DNA from: a virus
IMG/VR virus record: IMGVR_UViG_3300047319_000798
Span: 1 to 64,000 of that record
Length of the DNA stretch: 64,000 nucleotides
Direction: 5' to 3' (one strand)
This document shows, piece by piece, positions 49,333 to 57,034 of the stretch. The notes beneath the pieces were generated by a model. It was not told where the DNA came from. It searched no databases and was given only the letters and a program-made list of their open reading frames with translations. How positions within the stretch are numbered: position 1 is the first letter of the stretch; each line of letters starts with the position of its first letter. The position numbers were made by a program, and so were the translations under genes.

Positions 49333-49497
49333 TTAGAGATTATTTTTGCGGGCGTATTCCTTGGCCGCTTTAACGTCTGGGAATTGGCGGTCTATCCCTT
49401 CAATTTCTGCCCAGCTGCCGATTGCGGCTGACCGATATTCGATGATCGCCCGCTTGGCGGGGGTAAAGGCTACGACTTCGCAAACGCCGTAATTCAT
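49333..49497 (-). CDS. Small protein of 54 residues
   Basis: ATG 49497 opens a frame of 54 codons directly behind a promoter and leader hairpin. The product reads MNYGVCEVVAFTPAKRAIIE, then a SAAIGSWAEIEGID stretch and a basic C-terminus (KAAKEYARKNNL). It has beta-helix alternation like a small folded domain. No good ribosome binding site is visible, only the hairpin 12 bases upstream. No family recognised. Confidence 0.55.
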   Translation of the reverse strand: MNYGVCEVVAFTPAKRAIIEYRSAAIGSWAEIEGIDRQFPDVKAAKEYARKNNL

Positions 49498-49509
49498 ATT
49501 GGTTGGTTT

Positions 49510-49545
49510 CCCGTCTAGAGCGGCCCAATTGCGGCTCTAGACGGG
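49510..49545 (-). promoter_or_regulatory. Long 5'-leader hairpin with AATTGG loop
   Basis: On the leftward strand CCCGTCTAGAGCCGC (49545-49531) pairs with GCCGCTCTAGACGGG (49524-49510) around AATTGG (49530-49525): 14 pairs and one C-C mismatch. It starts at the predicted transcript start and is the longest of the six leader hairpins. Confidence 0.7.
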
Positions 49546-49549
49546 GATT

Positions 49550-49578
49550 CATATAGTGGGTCTGGATACAGAAGTCAA
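49550..49578 (-). promoter_or_regulatory. Leftward promoter (TTGACT-N17-TATATG)
   Basis: On the leftward strand TTGACT is at 49578-49573 and TATATG at 49555-49550, spacer 17. TTGACTTCTGTA is shared with the promoter at 49298. It lies seven bases after the end of the 85-aa gene and drives the 54-aa gene. Confidence 0.7.
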
Positions 49579-49584
49579 GACCCA

Positions 49585-49842
49585 TCAATCGTTGAAGATG
49601 GTGAGCATTTCGTGCTTGTGCATGAAATACCACATCTGGATATCGCCCTCCAGATCGCGCTGGGTCACAGTGTGGCGGAACGGGGCCAGCTGGCCGACTA
49701 GCCGCCGAACCCAGACCCCATTGGCCGCGCCATTACCCCAATACAGCGGGTAATAGCCGTTGAAGCCGCAGGTGGAGGCCTCCTCACAGAGGCCCCCCAT
49801 ATGGCGCTCATCCAGCGCCCTATCCTGGTTGATGGGGATCAT
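49585..49842 (-). CDS. Hypothetical protein
   Basis: An 85-aa protein, aromatic-rich in the middle (CGFNGYYPLYWGNGAANGVW), with two N-terminal cysteines and a helical end (GDIQMWYFMHKHEMLTIF). ATGA overlap with the gene before. Last of the 50962-49585 operon. No family recognised. Confidence 0.6.
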   Translation of the reverse strand: MIPINQDRALDERHMGGLCEEASTCGFNGYYPLYWGNGAANGVWVRRLVGQLAPFRHTVTQRDLEGDIQMWYFMHKHEMLTIFND

Positions 49843-50303
49843 GACCGGTCCTCAAACAGGTTGAAGAGCCGCCCGCTGAATCCCTTCTGGCTGAATTCAT
49901 CGGAATCAAGCACTAGGTCCGCAACCACGCCCTGGTTATCTCGCTTGATTTCATAACACCGCATCTTGCCGTCGCCATGGCGGTTGAAGGCGTTGCAGAT
50001 CACAACCTCCCGCCGCTTGTCGGAGAGGCGCGGCTGGATGTAGGGTTCACCCTTTTGTTGCGTGGACAACCAGGCTTCAGAGATGAAGCTATAGCTGACC
50101 GCCCGCTCTTTTTTGAGCAGCGCGCGGATGGCCGTTATGGCGTACTCTTTCTCCGCATCGCCAGACCACGGCGTTCCCACAAACGTGGTTTTGTCCTTGC
50201 CCTGGATCACGAACGTGGGCATAATCTCAGCGCCCGCGTTACCGATCAGCTCGGCGCGGGCCAAACCAATGGCCATGTCGAGCAGTTCATCAACAGACAA
50301 CAT
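49839..50303 (-). CDS. Hypothetical protein
   Basis: A 154-aa protein beginning MLSVDELLDMAIGLARAELI, then a beta-rich centre (TFVIQGKDKTTFVGTPWSG), helix EYAITAIRALLKKERAV, and an R/K-rich stretch (SDKRREVVICNAFNRHGDGK). Mixed alpha-beta, soluble. It starts on a TAATG overlap. No family recognised. Confidence 0.6.
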   Translation of the reverse strand: MLSVDELLDMAIGLARAELIGNAGAEIMPTFVIQGKDKTTFVGTPWSGDAEKEYAITAIRALLKKERAVSYSFISEAWLSTQQKGEPYIQPRLSDKRREVVICNAFNRHGDGKMRCYEIKRDNQGVVADLVLDSDEFSQKGFSGRLFNLFEDRS

Positions 50304-50533
50304 TAGAGTATCCTCGCTGCTGCTGTCTTCACGGCCTTCCAGCCGTGGGCCTTGATCAGCGCGTCCACTTCCGTGTCCGCCGCCGGATAGCCGTTGGTCC
50401 TCATCCGGCCCGCGTCAAGGACCAGTTCAGCCAACCCCGCCTTCGAGGTTACGCCTATCTCCGCCGCGTCACCCGCGACGTAATCCGCAGTGGCGCAGAT
50501 CGCGCGCTGCGTCTCCAGTGTGAATTTTACCAT
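50303..50533 (-). CDS. Hypothetical small protein
   Basis: A 76-aa Ala-rich helical protein (MVKFTLETQRAICATADYVA, then GLAELVLDAGRMR). It starts one base after the stop of the small membrane protein and is coupled to the next gene. No family recognised. Confidence 0.55.
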   Translation of the reverse strand: MVKFTLETQRAICATADYVAGDAAEIGVTSKAGLAELVLDAGRMRTNGYPAADTEVDALIKAHGWKAVKTAAARIL

Positions 50534-50534
50534 T

Positions 50535-50660
50535 TCAGTTTCCTAACCAGGTCATGATGAGGGCAAGAACAGGGATAGCGATGATGATCATCGCGATGAA
50601 GCGCAGGGCAGGGACCGAGAGGACCACGCCAAGCGCGATGATTGCGACGAGCCAGATCAT
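50535..50660 (-). CDS. Very small membrane protein (two hydrophobic segments)
   Basis: A 41-aa frame starting at ATG 50660 in an ATGA overlap with the secreted protein gene. It is almost wholly hydrophobic: IWLVAIIALGVVLSVPAL and FIAMIIIAIPVLALIMTWL. The exact overlap and following coupled gene support translation. Function unknown. Confidence 0.6.
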   Translation of the reverse strand: MIWLVAIIALGVVLSVPALRFIAMIIIAIPVLALIMTWLGN

Positions 50661-50962
50661 TCGTCCACACTCAACATGTAAGCCTTGGCGACCTTGTATT
50701 CATCCAGGCAGGATATGCCAGGGGTTTGACCCTGGTCGAGCAATGTGAAGTTGTGCGAACCCCGATCCATGAGGGCCTGCATAGCAGGGCCAAACTTCAT
50801 CGCCAACTGCTGGCGTTGATAGGGGGTGGTGCGGGCGTCCATCGCGTGTTGGTAGGCACTGGACAACATCGTCTTTTCAAGTGTGCAGAGAGTAACGCTG
50901 GCGGGCTCAGCTAGCGCCGGGGATGCAGCCAAGAGGACTGCAGTGAAAAGAAGGGCTTTCAT
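50657..50962 (-). CDS. Small secreted protein
   Basis: ATG 50962 has AAGGA nine bases upstream. The 101-aa product starts with a clear signal peptide (MKALLFTAVLLAASPALA), leaving about 83 residues in the periplasm, with two cysteines (TLCTLE near 28 and ISCLDE near 86) that may form a disulphide. Helical mature part. Its leader shares CCCCCACTCTCT with the sorting-tail gene at 47219. A periplasmic inhibitor or exclusion factor is possible; nothing proves it. Confidence 0.65.
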   Translation of the reverse strand: MKALLFTAVLLAASPALAEPASVTLCTLEKTMLSSAYQHAMDARTTPYQRQQLAMKFGPAMQALMDRGSHNFTLLDQGQTPGISCLDEYKVAKAYMLSVDE

Positions 50963-50977
50963 TGGAGTGGTTCCTTG

Positions 50978-51016
50978 AGAGAGTGGGGGAACCGCCCACC
51001 GGTGAGGGTGGGCGGT
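50978..51016 (-). promoter_or_regulatory. Hairpin plus CCCCCACTCTCT box
   Basis: On the leftward strand ACCGCCCAC (51016-51008) pairs with GTGGGCGGT (50999-50991), then CCCCCACTCTCT (50989-50978) precedes the ribosome binding site. It separates the 262-aa gene from the secreted protein gene and may attenuate transcription; there is no T-run. Confidence 0.5.
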
Positions 51017-51023
51017 CTGGGCC

Positions 51024-51812
51024 TTAGCCGATGGTGACGCGCGTGGAGCGCTTTGCGTCGGCGGCCAGCCAGTCACGGACCTTCCAGTTGAGGCCGTTCG
51101 GACCGCCATCGGGGCGACCGGCGAACTCAGGCTGGGTGCGCAGCCACGCCTTGGCGTCCGCCAGGAACTCCGCAACGGTCATGCCGTCGCGGTAAAGGTG
51201 CCAGCGCGGCTCGCGGTCCACGTGCCCTGCCTTCTCGGCGATGTTGGAGATCACCATGTCGTCCGTGAACGACCGCTGACCCACCACATAGGTGGACCCG
51301 TCCTTCTTGGAGGCCACGCAGGTGACCAGCGCGCCTAAAGCCTTTGGCCCCTTAACCTCGACAATCTCCGCGTCCTCGGTCTTGGCCTTGGCCTTCTTGC
51401 CCTTGGGCGCAACGACCGTGGCTGGCTTCGTGGGCTTGTCCGCGATTACGTCCGACTTGACGGCGTTGAGGTCGACTTCGCCTTCCTCGGTAACAACCGT
51501 GATCTTGGTCACTTCCGGTTGCGCCGCCCCGTTAGCCTTGATCGCCTCTTGCGCCCGGTCGCCCATTTCGGTGAACCGGCGAAGAGCCGTGAGCTTGTCC
51601 GCGAACTTCTTGACTGGGGACGGAATAGTGCGGTCCTGATCGGTCTGGTCCTGGAGGAACTTGACGATGTCGTTAAACATCACCACCATTTCCGCCGGGG
51701 TGTAGTTGCCGATGCACCCGCGATAGGTGTGGTGCTCCTCGTCGTTGGCCGATACGATGTGCGTGATATCCTTAGCCTTAAGGACCAGCTTGTTGTTATG
51801 GAACTCATACAT
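51024..51812 (-). CDS. Unknown 262-aa protein
   Basis: The only gene immediately behind the promoter at 51865. The N-terminal part (MYEFHNNKLVLKAKDITHIV, DEEHHTYRGCIGNYTPAEMV) looks like a small folded domain with a helix (VMFNDIVKFLQDQ). A Lys/Ala/Pro-rich linker (about 125-150) joins a second domain with repeated Trp/Arg (EPRWHLYRDGMTVAEFLADA, LNWKVRDWLAADAKRST). Two-domain, possibly nucleic-acid binding. No family recognised. Confidence 0.6.
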   Translation of the reverse strand: MYEFHNNKLVLKAKDITHIVSANDEEHHTYRGCIGNYTPAEMVVMFNDIVKFLQDQTDQDRTIPSPVKKFADKLTALRRFTEMGDRAQEAIKANGAAQPEVTKITVVTEEGEVDLNAVKSDVIADKPTKPATVVAPKGKKAKAKTEDAEIVEVKGPKALGALVTCVASKKDGSTYVVGQRSFTDDMVISNIAEKAGHVDREPRWHLYRDGMTVAEFLADAKAWLRTQPEFAGRPDGGPNGLNWKVRDWLAADAKRSTRVTIG

Positions 51813-51836
51813 TGGGGTAGGTTCTTTCGATTCAAG

Positions 51837-51854
51837 AGCGGCCCGATTGCCGCT
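51837..51854 (-). promoter_or_regulatory. 5'-leader hairpin with AATCGG loop
   Basis: On the leftward strand AGCGGC (51854-51849) pairs perfectly with GCCGCT (51842-51837) around AATCGG (51848-51843). It lies just past the predicted transcript start and 24 bases before ATG 51812. Confidence 0.6.
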
Positions 51855-51864
51855 GGTGAAACGC

Positions 51865-51893
51865 TACTTAGGCTGTTACAGAGACAAAGTCAA
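51865..51893 (-). promoter_or_regulatory. Leftward promoter (TTGACT-N17-TAAGTA)
   Basis: On the leftward strand TTGACT is at 51893-51888 and TAAGTA at 51870-51865, spacer 17, with TGTAACAG at 51880-51873. It lies in the gap after the DNA polymerase gene and drives the 262-aa gene. Confidence 0.65.
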
Positions 51894-51908
51894 GGGGGGT
51901 TTCAATAA

Positions 51909-54098
51909 TTATTTTTCACCCAGCTTCTCCTTGGCCTCTCCCCAGGAAGCCCCAAATTCAACATCGACCTTCATCGGGATCACCAGTGGGATGGCATCGA
52001 TCATCAGCTTGGCGCACTTGCGCGCTGATTCCGGGTTGTCGAAGGAGAAGCCCAGTTCATCGTGCATCTGGATCATGGGCAGGTAGCCAGCGCGCCCGAT
52101 ATCCCGCATAGCCCGCTTCATCTGGCGGGCGGCGCTACCCTGGATCAGGTGGTTGAATGCCTTGTAGGTAAACGAATGGCGCACTGGCTTCTGCCAGGGG
52201 TGATGGGGATCATCAATCCGCGCCTGGGCCTCCTCCCGGCTAGCTGCTGGCTTGAACGCATCCTCAAGATTGCCATACAGGCGCACGCCCTCTGCCTGGA
52301 ATGCGCGCTTGTATTCATCCTTGTCCTTCTTGTACCAGAATGAGCCTTCAAACCCCGGGTAGTGGGACCGCGCGCCGTCGATCAGCCGAATAGAGCCGCG
52401 CTCAGACGCCATCCAGATGATGATATTGGCTATCCCGGCGACAAAGGGCAGCCGCTCATCATAGGTGTTCATAGTGGCCTTGGCTTCCTCGTAATCCATC
52501 CCGGTCATTGCGGAGAACTGGCCGATACCCGCGCCGAATGCCTTGGCGAAGTTCACGTCCTTAGCGCGGCGGCGCTGGAGGCGGGTAATCTCCGCCACCC
52601 AACTGTGAAAGTCCACGTCCGGGTTGCGCCGGTATTCATCCCCGGTGGTGATGGCGGTCTTAACCAGCTCACGCAGTGAGACGTGCCGCCGCCCGGGCGG
52701 GATATGGGCGATGATTTCGGTGCGCAGCTTATCCAGCGCCGCGTCGGACAGAGTAGCCATGGTCTCCGCCACGTGGACGATGAGGCGAAATTCCTGCTGG
52801 CTATAATCCACCGCATACCATCGCGTACCCTCTTCCGGCAGGAAGATCGAACGGATACGCGGGGCCAGCTCATCGTCGCGGGACGGCATCTGCTGGAGCG
52901 GCGGGTGATCATAAGAGAACCGGTGGGACCGTGTACCGCCATCCTCATTGCGGAACTGGTTGATGGAGGCGTGGACCCGGCCATTGTATTCGGTGTTGAA
53001 GATATATTCGCCCACGAATTTGTCGCCGGCAGCGTCCAGTGTTCTAATGCGCTGGATCAGGCGCGGCAGCTCATGGCGATGGTTCTTCATCCATGGGCCT
53101 TCGAACTGGGGCTGGGCCTGACCGCGCGTCTCCCCTCCCGCCGTCCAGCCGTATTTGATCCCTACGCCGTCAAAGACCTTGGCCAGTGCCCAGGGTGAGC
53201 GGATGACCTTAATGTCCAGATGCATACCGGCGGAGCGGGCGGCAGCGTTGATTAATTCATCCCGCTGCGTGTTTAGATCGTGCTGGAGCCGCTCGGCAGC
53301 ATCCAGATCGACCCGAATGCCCCGGCGACGCATCCGCTGGGTCATCGGCATTAGCTCCATCTCCGTGGTGTAGGCGTCCCAGGAGCCTTCCGCCTCAACG
53401 AGGGGTCTAAGTATGTCGTAGAGTTCGAGTGTGGCTCCTGCGTCACGCTCCGCATACGGACCCACGTACTTCCCGGGCAGCCGCCAGAGGTTCTCCCCGG
53501 TTGACCCCTTCAAGCCCAGAACCTTGCAGGCTTCCACCAGCATTGATTCGTCCTTGCCCGGAATGCCCCGCCATTTACACAGGTCATCGAGCTTGTAGCT
53601 GGGAAGGCTTTCGATCAGGAACGCGGCCAGCGCGCCGGTGTCGTTAATCCGTGCCGGTGGGGGTATCTCCCATTGGGCGAATATCCAGCCCAGATCGTAG
53701 CCGATGTTGTGGCCGACAAACTCTGTGTGGTCCTGGCGGAATAGGGCGCGCAACCACGTGCCTACGGTTTCATAGGGCCAGTTCGCGGTCTCCCTCAGAT
53801 GCCACAATGGTATGTAGATCGAACCGCCGTGCCAGGCCACCGACACCCCTAGCACATAGTTGGTGGTGGAGGTTCCCATGAACCAGCCGGGGCCGCGCTT
53901 CTTGGTCTTGTCCAACAGACCATCGTCGCGCGTCTCGGTGTCTATCGCCACCACCTTAGCCTGGCTAAGGTCCGGCAGGTCGCTCGGCTCTAGCCAGTTT
54001 GATTCAGGCATAAATAGGTCTGACTGCTCGAAGCTGCGCTTGAGCTTCTTGTACTTCATCCTGATTCGTTCGGATTCAGGCGGAAGGCGGTAGAACAT
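51909..54098 (-). CDS. DNA polymerase, family A
   Basis: A 729-aa replicative polymerase if started at ATG 54098 (GAGGACG just upstream; GTG/ATG choices up to 54119 are possible). The 3'-5' exonuclease shows AIDTET (Asp53, Glu55), GHNIGYDLGW and YAERDAG. Polymerase motifs: A, AVDYSQQEFRLI; B, RRRAKDVNFAKAFGAG; C, IQMHDELGFSF. In motif B the position of the E. coli Pol I stacking Tyr766 is Phe. No 5'-nuclease domain. It is last in the long leftward operon with the nucleotide genes. Confidence 0.93.
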   Translation of the reverse strand: MFYRLPPESERIRMKYKKLKRSFEQSDLFMPESNWLEPSDLPDLSQAKVVAIDTETRDDGLLDKTKKRGPGWFMGTSTTNYVLGVSVAWHGGSIYIPLWHLRETANWPYETVGTWLRALFRQDHTEFVGHNIGYDLGWIFAQWEIPPPARINDTGALAAFLIESLPSYKLDDLCKWRGIPGKDESMLVEACKVLGLKGSTGENLWRLPGKYVGPYAERDAGATLELYDILRPLVEAEGSWDAYTTEMELMPMTQRMRRRGIRVDLDAAERLQHDLNTQRDELINAAARSAGMHLDIKVIRSPWALAKVFDGVGIKYGWTAGGETRGQAQPQFEGPWMKNHRHELPRLIQRIRTLDAAGDKFVGEYIFNTEYNGRVHASINQFRNEDGGTRSHRFSYDHPPLQQMPSRDDELAPRIRSIFLPEEGTRWYAVDYSQQEFRLIVHVAETMATLSDAALDKLRTEIIAHIPPGRRHVSLRELVKTAITTGDEYRRNPDVDFHSWVAEITRLQRRRAKDVNFAKAFGAGIGQFSAMTGMDYEEAKATMNTYDERLPFVAGIANIIIWMASERGSIRLIDGARSHYPGFEGSFWYKKDKDEYKRAFQAEGVRLYGNLEDAFKPAASREEAQARIDDPHHPWQKPVRHSFTYKAFNHLIQGSAARQMKRAMRDIGRAGYLPMIQMHDELGFSFDNPESARKCAKLMIDAIPLVIPMKVDVEFGASWGEAKEKLGEK

Positions 54099-54387
54099 CG
54101 TCCTCGTCCTCGTCACCATCCTCTTTCATCACTGCATCTTCGCCTTTTATCGCGGTCATATACCCCGTTGTCCAGCCGGCAGCATATATTATGGCGGTTT
54201 CCTGATCACCAAAATTAGCCAAACTGTAGTAAAGGCCCCTTTTGGTAGCCAAAAGCACTTCCCAATTGTAAGGCCCGGTTACGTGCGGACCGTTGTCCTG
54301 GTAAACAAATACGCGGGGCCGTGGCGCGGATAGCTCCGGATCATGTTTACATACAGCCGCCGTGTCTGCCACCATCCATAAACTCAT
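54076..54387 (-). CDS. Hypothetical protein with acidic tail
   Basis: A 103-aa protein with a beta-rich core (RPRVFVYQDNGPHVTGPYNW, GLYYSLANFGDQETAIIYAA) and a very acidic end (EDGDEDEDD). It overlaps the polymerase start by 23 bases and the DUF3310-like gene by four. Possibly a polymerase partner by position; no family recognised. Confidence 0.6.
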   Translation of the reverse strand: MSLWMVADTAAVCKHDPELSAPRPRVFVYQDNGPHVTGPYNWEVLLATKRGLYYSLANFGDQETAIIYAAGWTTGYMTAIKGEDAVMKEDGDEDEDDVLPPSA

Positions 54388-54782
54388 TGTTCCATCCTCG
54401 CGTGGTGGCCCCCATCAGCTGGCGTGCCCGGGCCAACCTCGTCCTCTTCGATGATAGGTTTCATCTGCGGGCGCGGCGGAACCACTGTCACGTCATGTCC
54501 TCCGGTTATCGTCGCCCCGGTCACGTGGTGCGGGGCCTTGAGCTTAGCCTTTTCGTCAGCGATTAAAAACTCCAGGTAATGCAGGGCTTTCTCTAGGTCA
54601 ACTAGACCTTTGGCGCGGCCATCTACACTACCATGCACGCGCCAGCGCGACACGTACTTGATGATGTTCCCATCAACATAAGGGATATTGTTGACGTGGC
54701 AGTATTCCATGGGCTGAATAACGAAGCCCTTGTAATGCTGGCCACCAACCTGCCTCTTCAGCTGCTCGTCGCGGTCGCTCAA
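54384..54782 (-). CDS. DUF3310-like protein
   Basis: TTG 54782 is chosen because GGAGG lies six bases upstream and TTGA overlaps the stop of the HD gene; a GTG at 54794 sits on that site itself. The 132-aa protein contains the DUF3310 pattern: QVGGQHYKGFVIQPMEYCHV, GNIIKYVSRW, DLEKALHYLEFL. This small family is very common in phage replication regions and is often annotated as nucleotide-kinase-like, without proof. The C-terminal third is Pro/His/Glu-rich. Confidence 0.75.
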   Translation of the reverse strand: MSDRDEQLKRQVGGQHYKGFVIQPMEYCHVNNIPYVDGNIIKYVSRWRVHGSVDGRAKGLVDLEKALHYLEFLIADEKAKLKAPHHVTGATITGGHDVTVVPPRPQMKPIIEEDEVGPGTPADGGHHARMEQ

Positions 54783-55378
54783 AATTCCCTCCACATGGCC
54801 AAGAGTGTCTTGGCGGTTTCATCTGGAAATTGCTGCTGCATAAAGAAATTGAGGCGGCGCAGCACATAGGCGCGGATTGCCCGCGCTTCCTCTGGGGTAA
54901 ACGCGCCCAGCATAGCGTAAGCCGCGTCAAGCGTTCTCACCGCCACAGTCCAGCCGAACCGCGAACCTAGCGTGGTTTCCACCATACCCTCTTCCGCCAT
55001 CTCGATCAGCTCAGCTATCTTGGCGTGCTTGGCCATCTTGCATTCCAGCGGGATATTGAACCCCCAGAACGCGCTCTGGCTGGTCTTGGCCTTGTCCTCA
55101 ACCTCCTGGAACCGACGGCGCAGCTCCGGGTTGTTGCGCTTCACCGGGTAAGGCGGATCACCCGTGATGATCTCGCCGCTATCGTGGAACATAATGTATA
55201 GAAACGTCTCCTGGTCTGGTGGCCCGAATAGACAAGTGTAGACGCGTAGCAACTGCCAGGTATGCTCAGCCACCGTCTGCCGCCGGATAGTGGGCCACGT
55301 GTGGTAACGTTCCACTGTACCTGCGAGGCGCAGGTCCATTACAATCATACGCGCCGCGCCGTTCTGATGATCGGTCAT
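54779..55378 (-). CDS. HD-domain 5'-deoxynucleotidase (YfbR-like)
   Basis: The 199-aa enzyme shows the YfbR-type HD pattern: RRQTVAEHTW with His39, FHDSGEIITGDPPYPVK with His65, Asp66, Glu69 and Asp74, and a late Asp in RTLDAAYAML. It dephosphorylates deoxynucleoside monophosphates. Beside a thymidylate synthase homologue, it may remove host dTMP or feed the pool used for a modified thymine (inference). It overlaps both neighbours by four bases. Confidence 0.8.
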   Translation of the reverse strand: MTDHQNGAARMIVMDLRLAGTVERYHTWPTIRRQTVAEHTWQLLRVYTCLFGPPDQETFLYIMFHDSGEIITGDPPYPVKRNNPELRRRFQEVEDKAKTSQSAFWGFNIPLECKMAKHAKIAELIEMAEEGMVETTLGSRFGWTVAVRTLDAAYAMLGAFTPEEARAIRAYVLRRLNFFMQQQFPDETAKTLLAMWREF

Positions 55379-56439
55379 ACGGCGGTCTTAATTGTATTAG
55401 AGTGCGCGGTCAAGTCTTTTTTCGCGTGACGATGTAACCATTCTATACCGGCTTGTTTCCAATCTGGGGCGTTTACAAAGGTCATAAGGTGGTGGGCACT
55501 GGGCTGATTCTTGTGTTTGTAGAAATAATAGGCGCTGGCCATGTAGTATACATCTTCAAGGAATGGGTTGTTGACGCTGCTGAATGGTATATCATTCCCC
55601 GGGCCAATGGTATGAACCTTGTCAAGGGCATTCCATAACCGTTTGAGGTCTTGATCAAACCTGCCGGCATCACCCATAAGCGGGGTCACCGGCCCATAAT
55701 CCTCTAGCCCCGTGGCTAGGGCGAGGTAAACCTGGTCAACGGTACACTTACTGGACAGTTTAGCGCCTTTGTAAAGGCGTTCCCATACGTCCACGTACAT
55801 ATGGAAATCATTGGTGAACTGCGTGTACTGGCCGACACCTACGCCCACCTTGCTGGCGACGTACTCCTGAAGGAAGGAGAGATGGACGGCGTTGGCCCCG
55901 TATGCGCCCCACAGAATGTCGTTCGACCGGTTGCTCACGGTCATGTCCAGACAGCCGTAACGGATGCGGAACATCACCTGTAGGTTACAGGGCTTGGCCA
56001 GGGTGGTGGTTAGGTCTTCTGGGTCCCACATAGTGAGCACGGCGCGGCGGGTGGTGGGGTCCGCCTTGATTAGCTTGATTACCTCATCGAGCTGGTCGAA
56101 GCCCCAGTGGTGGCGCCAGCGATAGCCGTAGCCATCGGTGATCACCCCTTTATAGCCGAACCGGGTGCCAAAGTCCTTGATGTAGAAGTCCAGAGGCGCA
56201 GCGTCCTCCCGCCCCGCCAGCATCCACATAGCCTCGACCAGGTGGAAGAATGGATTGGCGTTCCGCACAGGACTCAGCAACACCCTCTGGGCGGGTGAGC
56301 GATAAATGGTGGCCACCGGCCCCTCGGGATAGGCGATAACCGGGCCGTTTCGGCTATCCTGCACTTCTCCGTGGCGGAGGAGCAGCATAATGCCACGGGG
56401 CAAAGCCTCGCGAACATTCTCCACAGTGAATCTAAACAT
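55375..56439 (-). CDS. Thymidylate synthase homologue, probable dUMP hydroxymethylase
   Basis: ATG 56439 is chosen with GGAAGG directly upstream; starts at 56475 and 56484 are possible. The 354-aa protein keeps the synthase fold: TRRAVLTMWDP with the phosphate-binding Arg pair 131/132, PCNLQVMF with catalytic Cys151 (Asn follows where His is usual), SNRSNDILWGAYGANAVH (Arg171, Ser172, Asp174, Asn183) and HMYVD. Viral relatives make dTMP, 5-hydroxymethyl-dUMP or 5-hydroxymethyl-dCMP. The neighbouring DNA kinases and transferase favour hydroxymethyl-dUMP; sequence alone does not settle it. Confidence 0.8.
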   Translation of the reverse strand: MFRFTVENVREALPRGIMLLLRHGEVQDSRNGPVIAYPEGPVATIYRSPAQRVLLSPVRNANPFFHLVEAMWMLAGREDAAPLDFYIKDFGTRFGYKGVITDGYGYRWRHHWGFDQLDEVIKLIKADPTTRRAVLTMWDPEDLTTTLAKPCNLQVMFRIRYGCLDMTVSNRSNDILWGAYGANAVHLSFLQEYVASKVGVGVGQYTQFTNDFHMYVDVWERLYKGAKLSSKCTVDQVYLALATGLEDYGPVTPLMGDAGRFDQDLKRLWNALDKVHTIGPGNDIPFSSVNNPFLEDVYYMASAYYFYKHKNQPSAHHLMTFVNAPDWKQAGIEWLHRHAKKDLTAHSNTIKTAV

Positions 56440-56464
56440 GCCTTCCCTCGCCAAATCTCCCAGC

Positions 56465-57034
56465 TCAATCGCCATACGACACATCCACCAGTTCGAGCAC
56501 CCGCTGAAAGGCTGATTCTCTATCTAGCCGTTCGACCGGCACCCCGATAGCCTTCAATTTCTTGGTATTGGAGCTGATCGAAACAACCTTGTCAGCCACC
56601 AGTCCCGGCTTGAGCGGCTTGTAGTTGCGCATGGATACTACGCGCCGCTCGTTGATATCGGCCTCACACTGCTCGATTGGCGTGGTTAGCTCGATTATAT
56701 GTAAACCAGACGTGGCCCGGTGGAGGCGCGCTAGCCGGTCGATACCATACATGGAGATGATCACGCCCTCGAAGATCACGTGGTTCTGATGGCGGTCAAG
56801 CTCGGCTATCGTGGACATGACCCAGTCCGCGATACCCTTGGCGCTGAAATTGTCGCAACCGCCAGTCGGCGTCTCGTACGGACCCACCACCGCTATGTTG
56901 CTCTTGGTGCTCTGGTAGCCGATGGGCTTCTTCTTGTCGCCCAGGATACCAAGCCACGGCCCGCGCGCCTCCATGACCCGGCGTACCAGGGTGGACTTGC
57001 CCGCGCCGTTAGTTCCCCGGATATTGATGAGCAT
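56465..57034 (-). CDS. P-loop kinase 1, 5-hmdU DNA kinase-like
   Basis: ATG 57034 has GGAG seven bases upstream. The 189-aa protein starts with a P-loop, INIRGTNGAGKST (Gly7-Thr15), then GYQST and a GGCDNFSAKG segment, and VIFEGVIISMYGID as the acidic strand. The same order (GTNGxGKST, GGxLVVVGKY / GPYETPTGGCD, FEG) occurs in the kinase at 60883, so they are paralogues. Small kinases of this type phosphorylate 5-hydroxymethyl-uracil in DNA in hypermodifying phages. A dNMP kinase is an alternative. Confidence 0.7.
   Translation of the reverse strand: MLINIRGTNGAGKSTLVRRVMEARGPWLGILGDKKKPIGYQSTKSNIAVVGPYETPTGGCDNFSAKGIADWVMSTIAELDRHQNHVIFEGVIISMYGIDRLARLHRATSGLHIIELTTPIEQCEADINERRVVSMRNYKPLKPGLVADKVVSISSNTKKLKAIGVPVERLDRESAFQRVLELVDVSYGD

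Noticed and set aside
55381-55420. TTGACC on the leftward strand at the end of the synthase gene, as another phage promoter
   Set aside because: With a 17-base spacer the -10 would be TAAGAC, a poor match, and no AAT[T/C]GG hairpin follows; the TACAAT present has a spacer of only 11.
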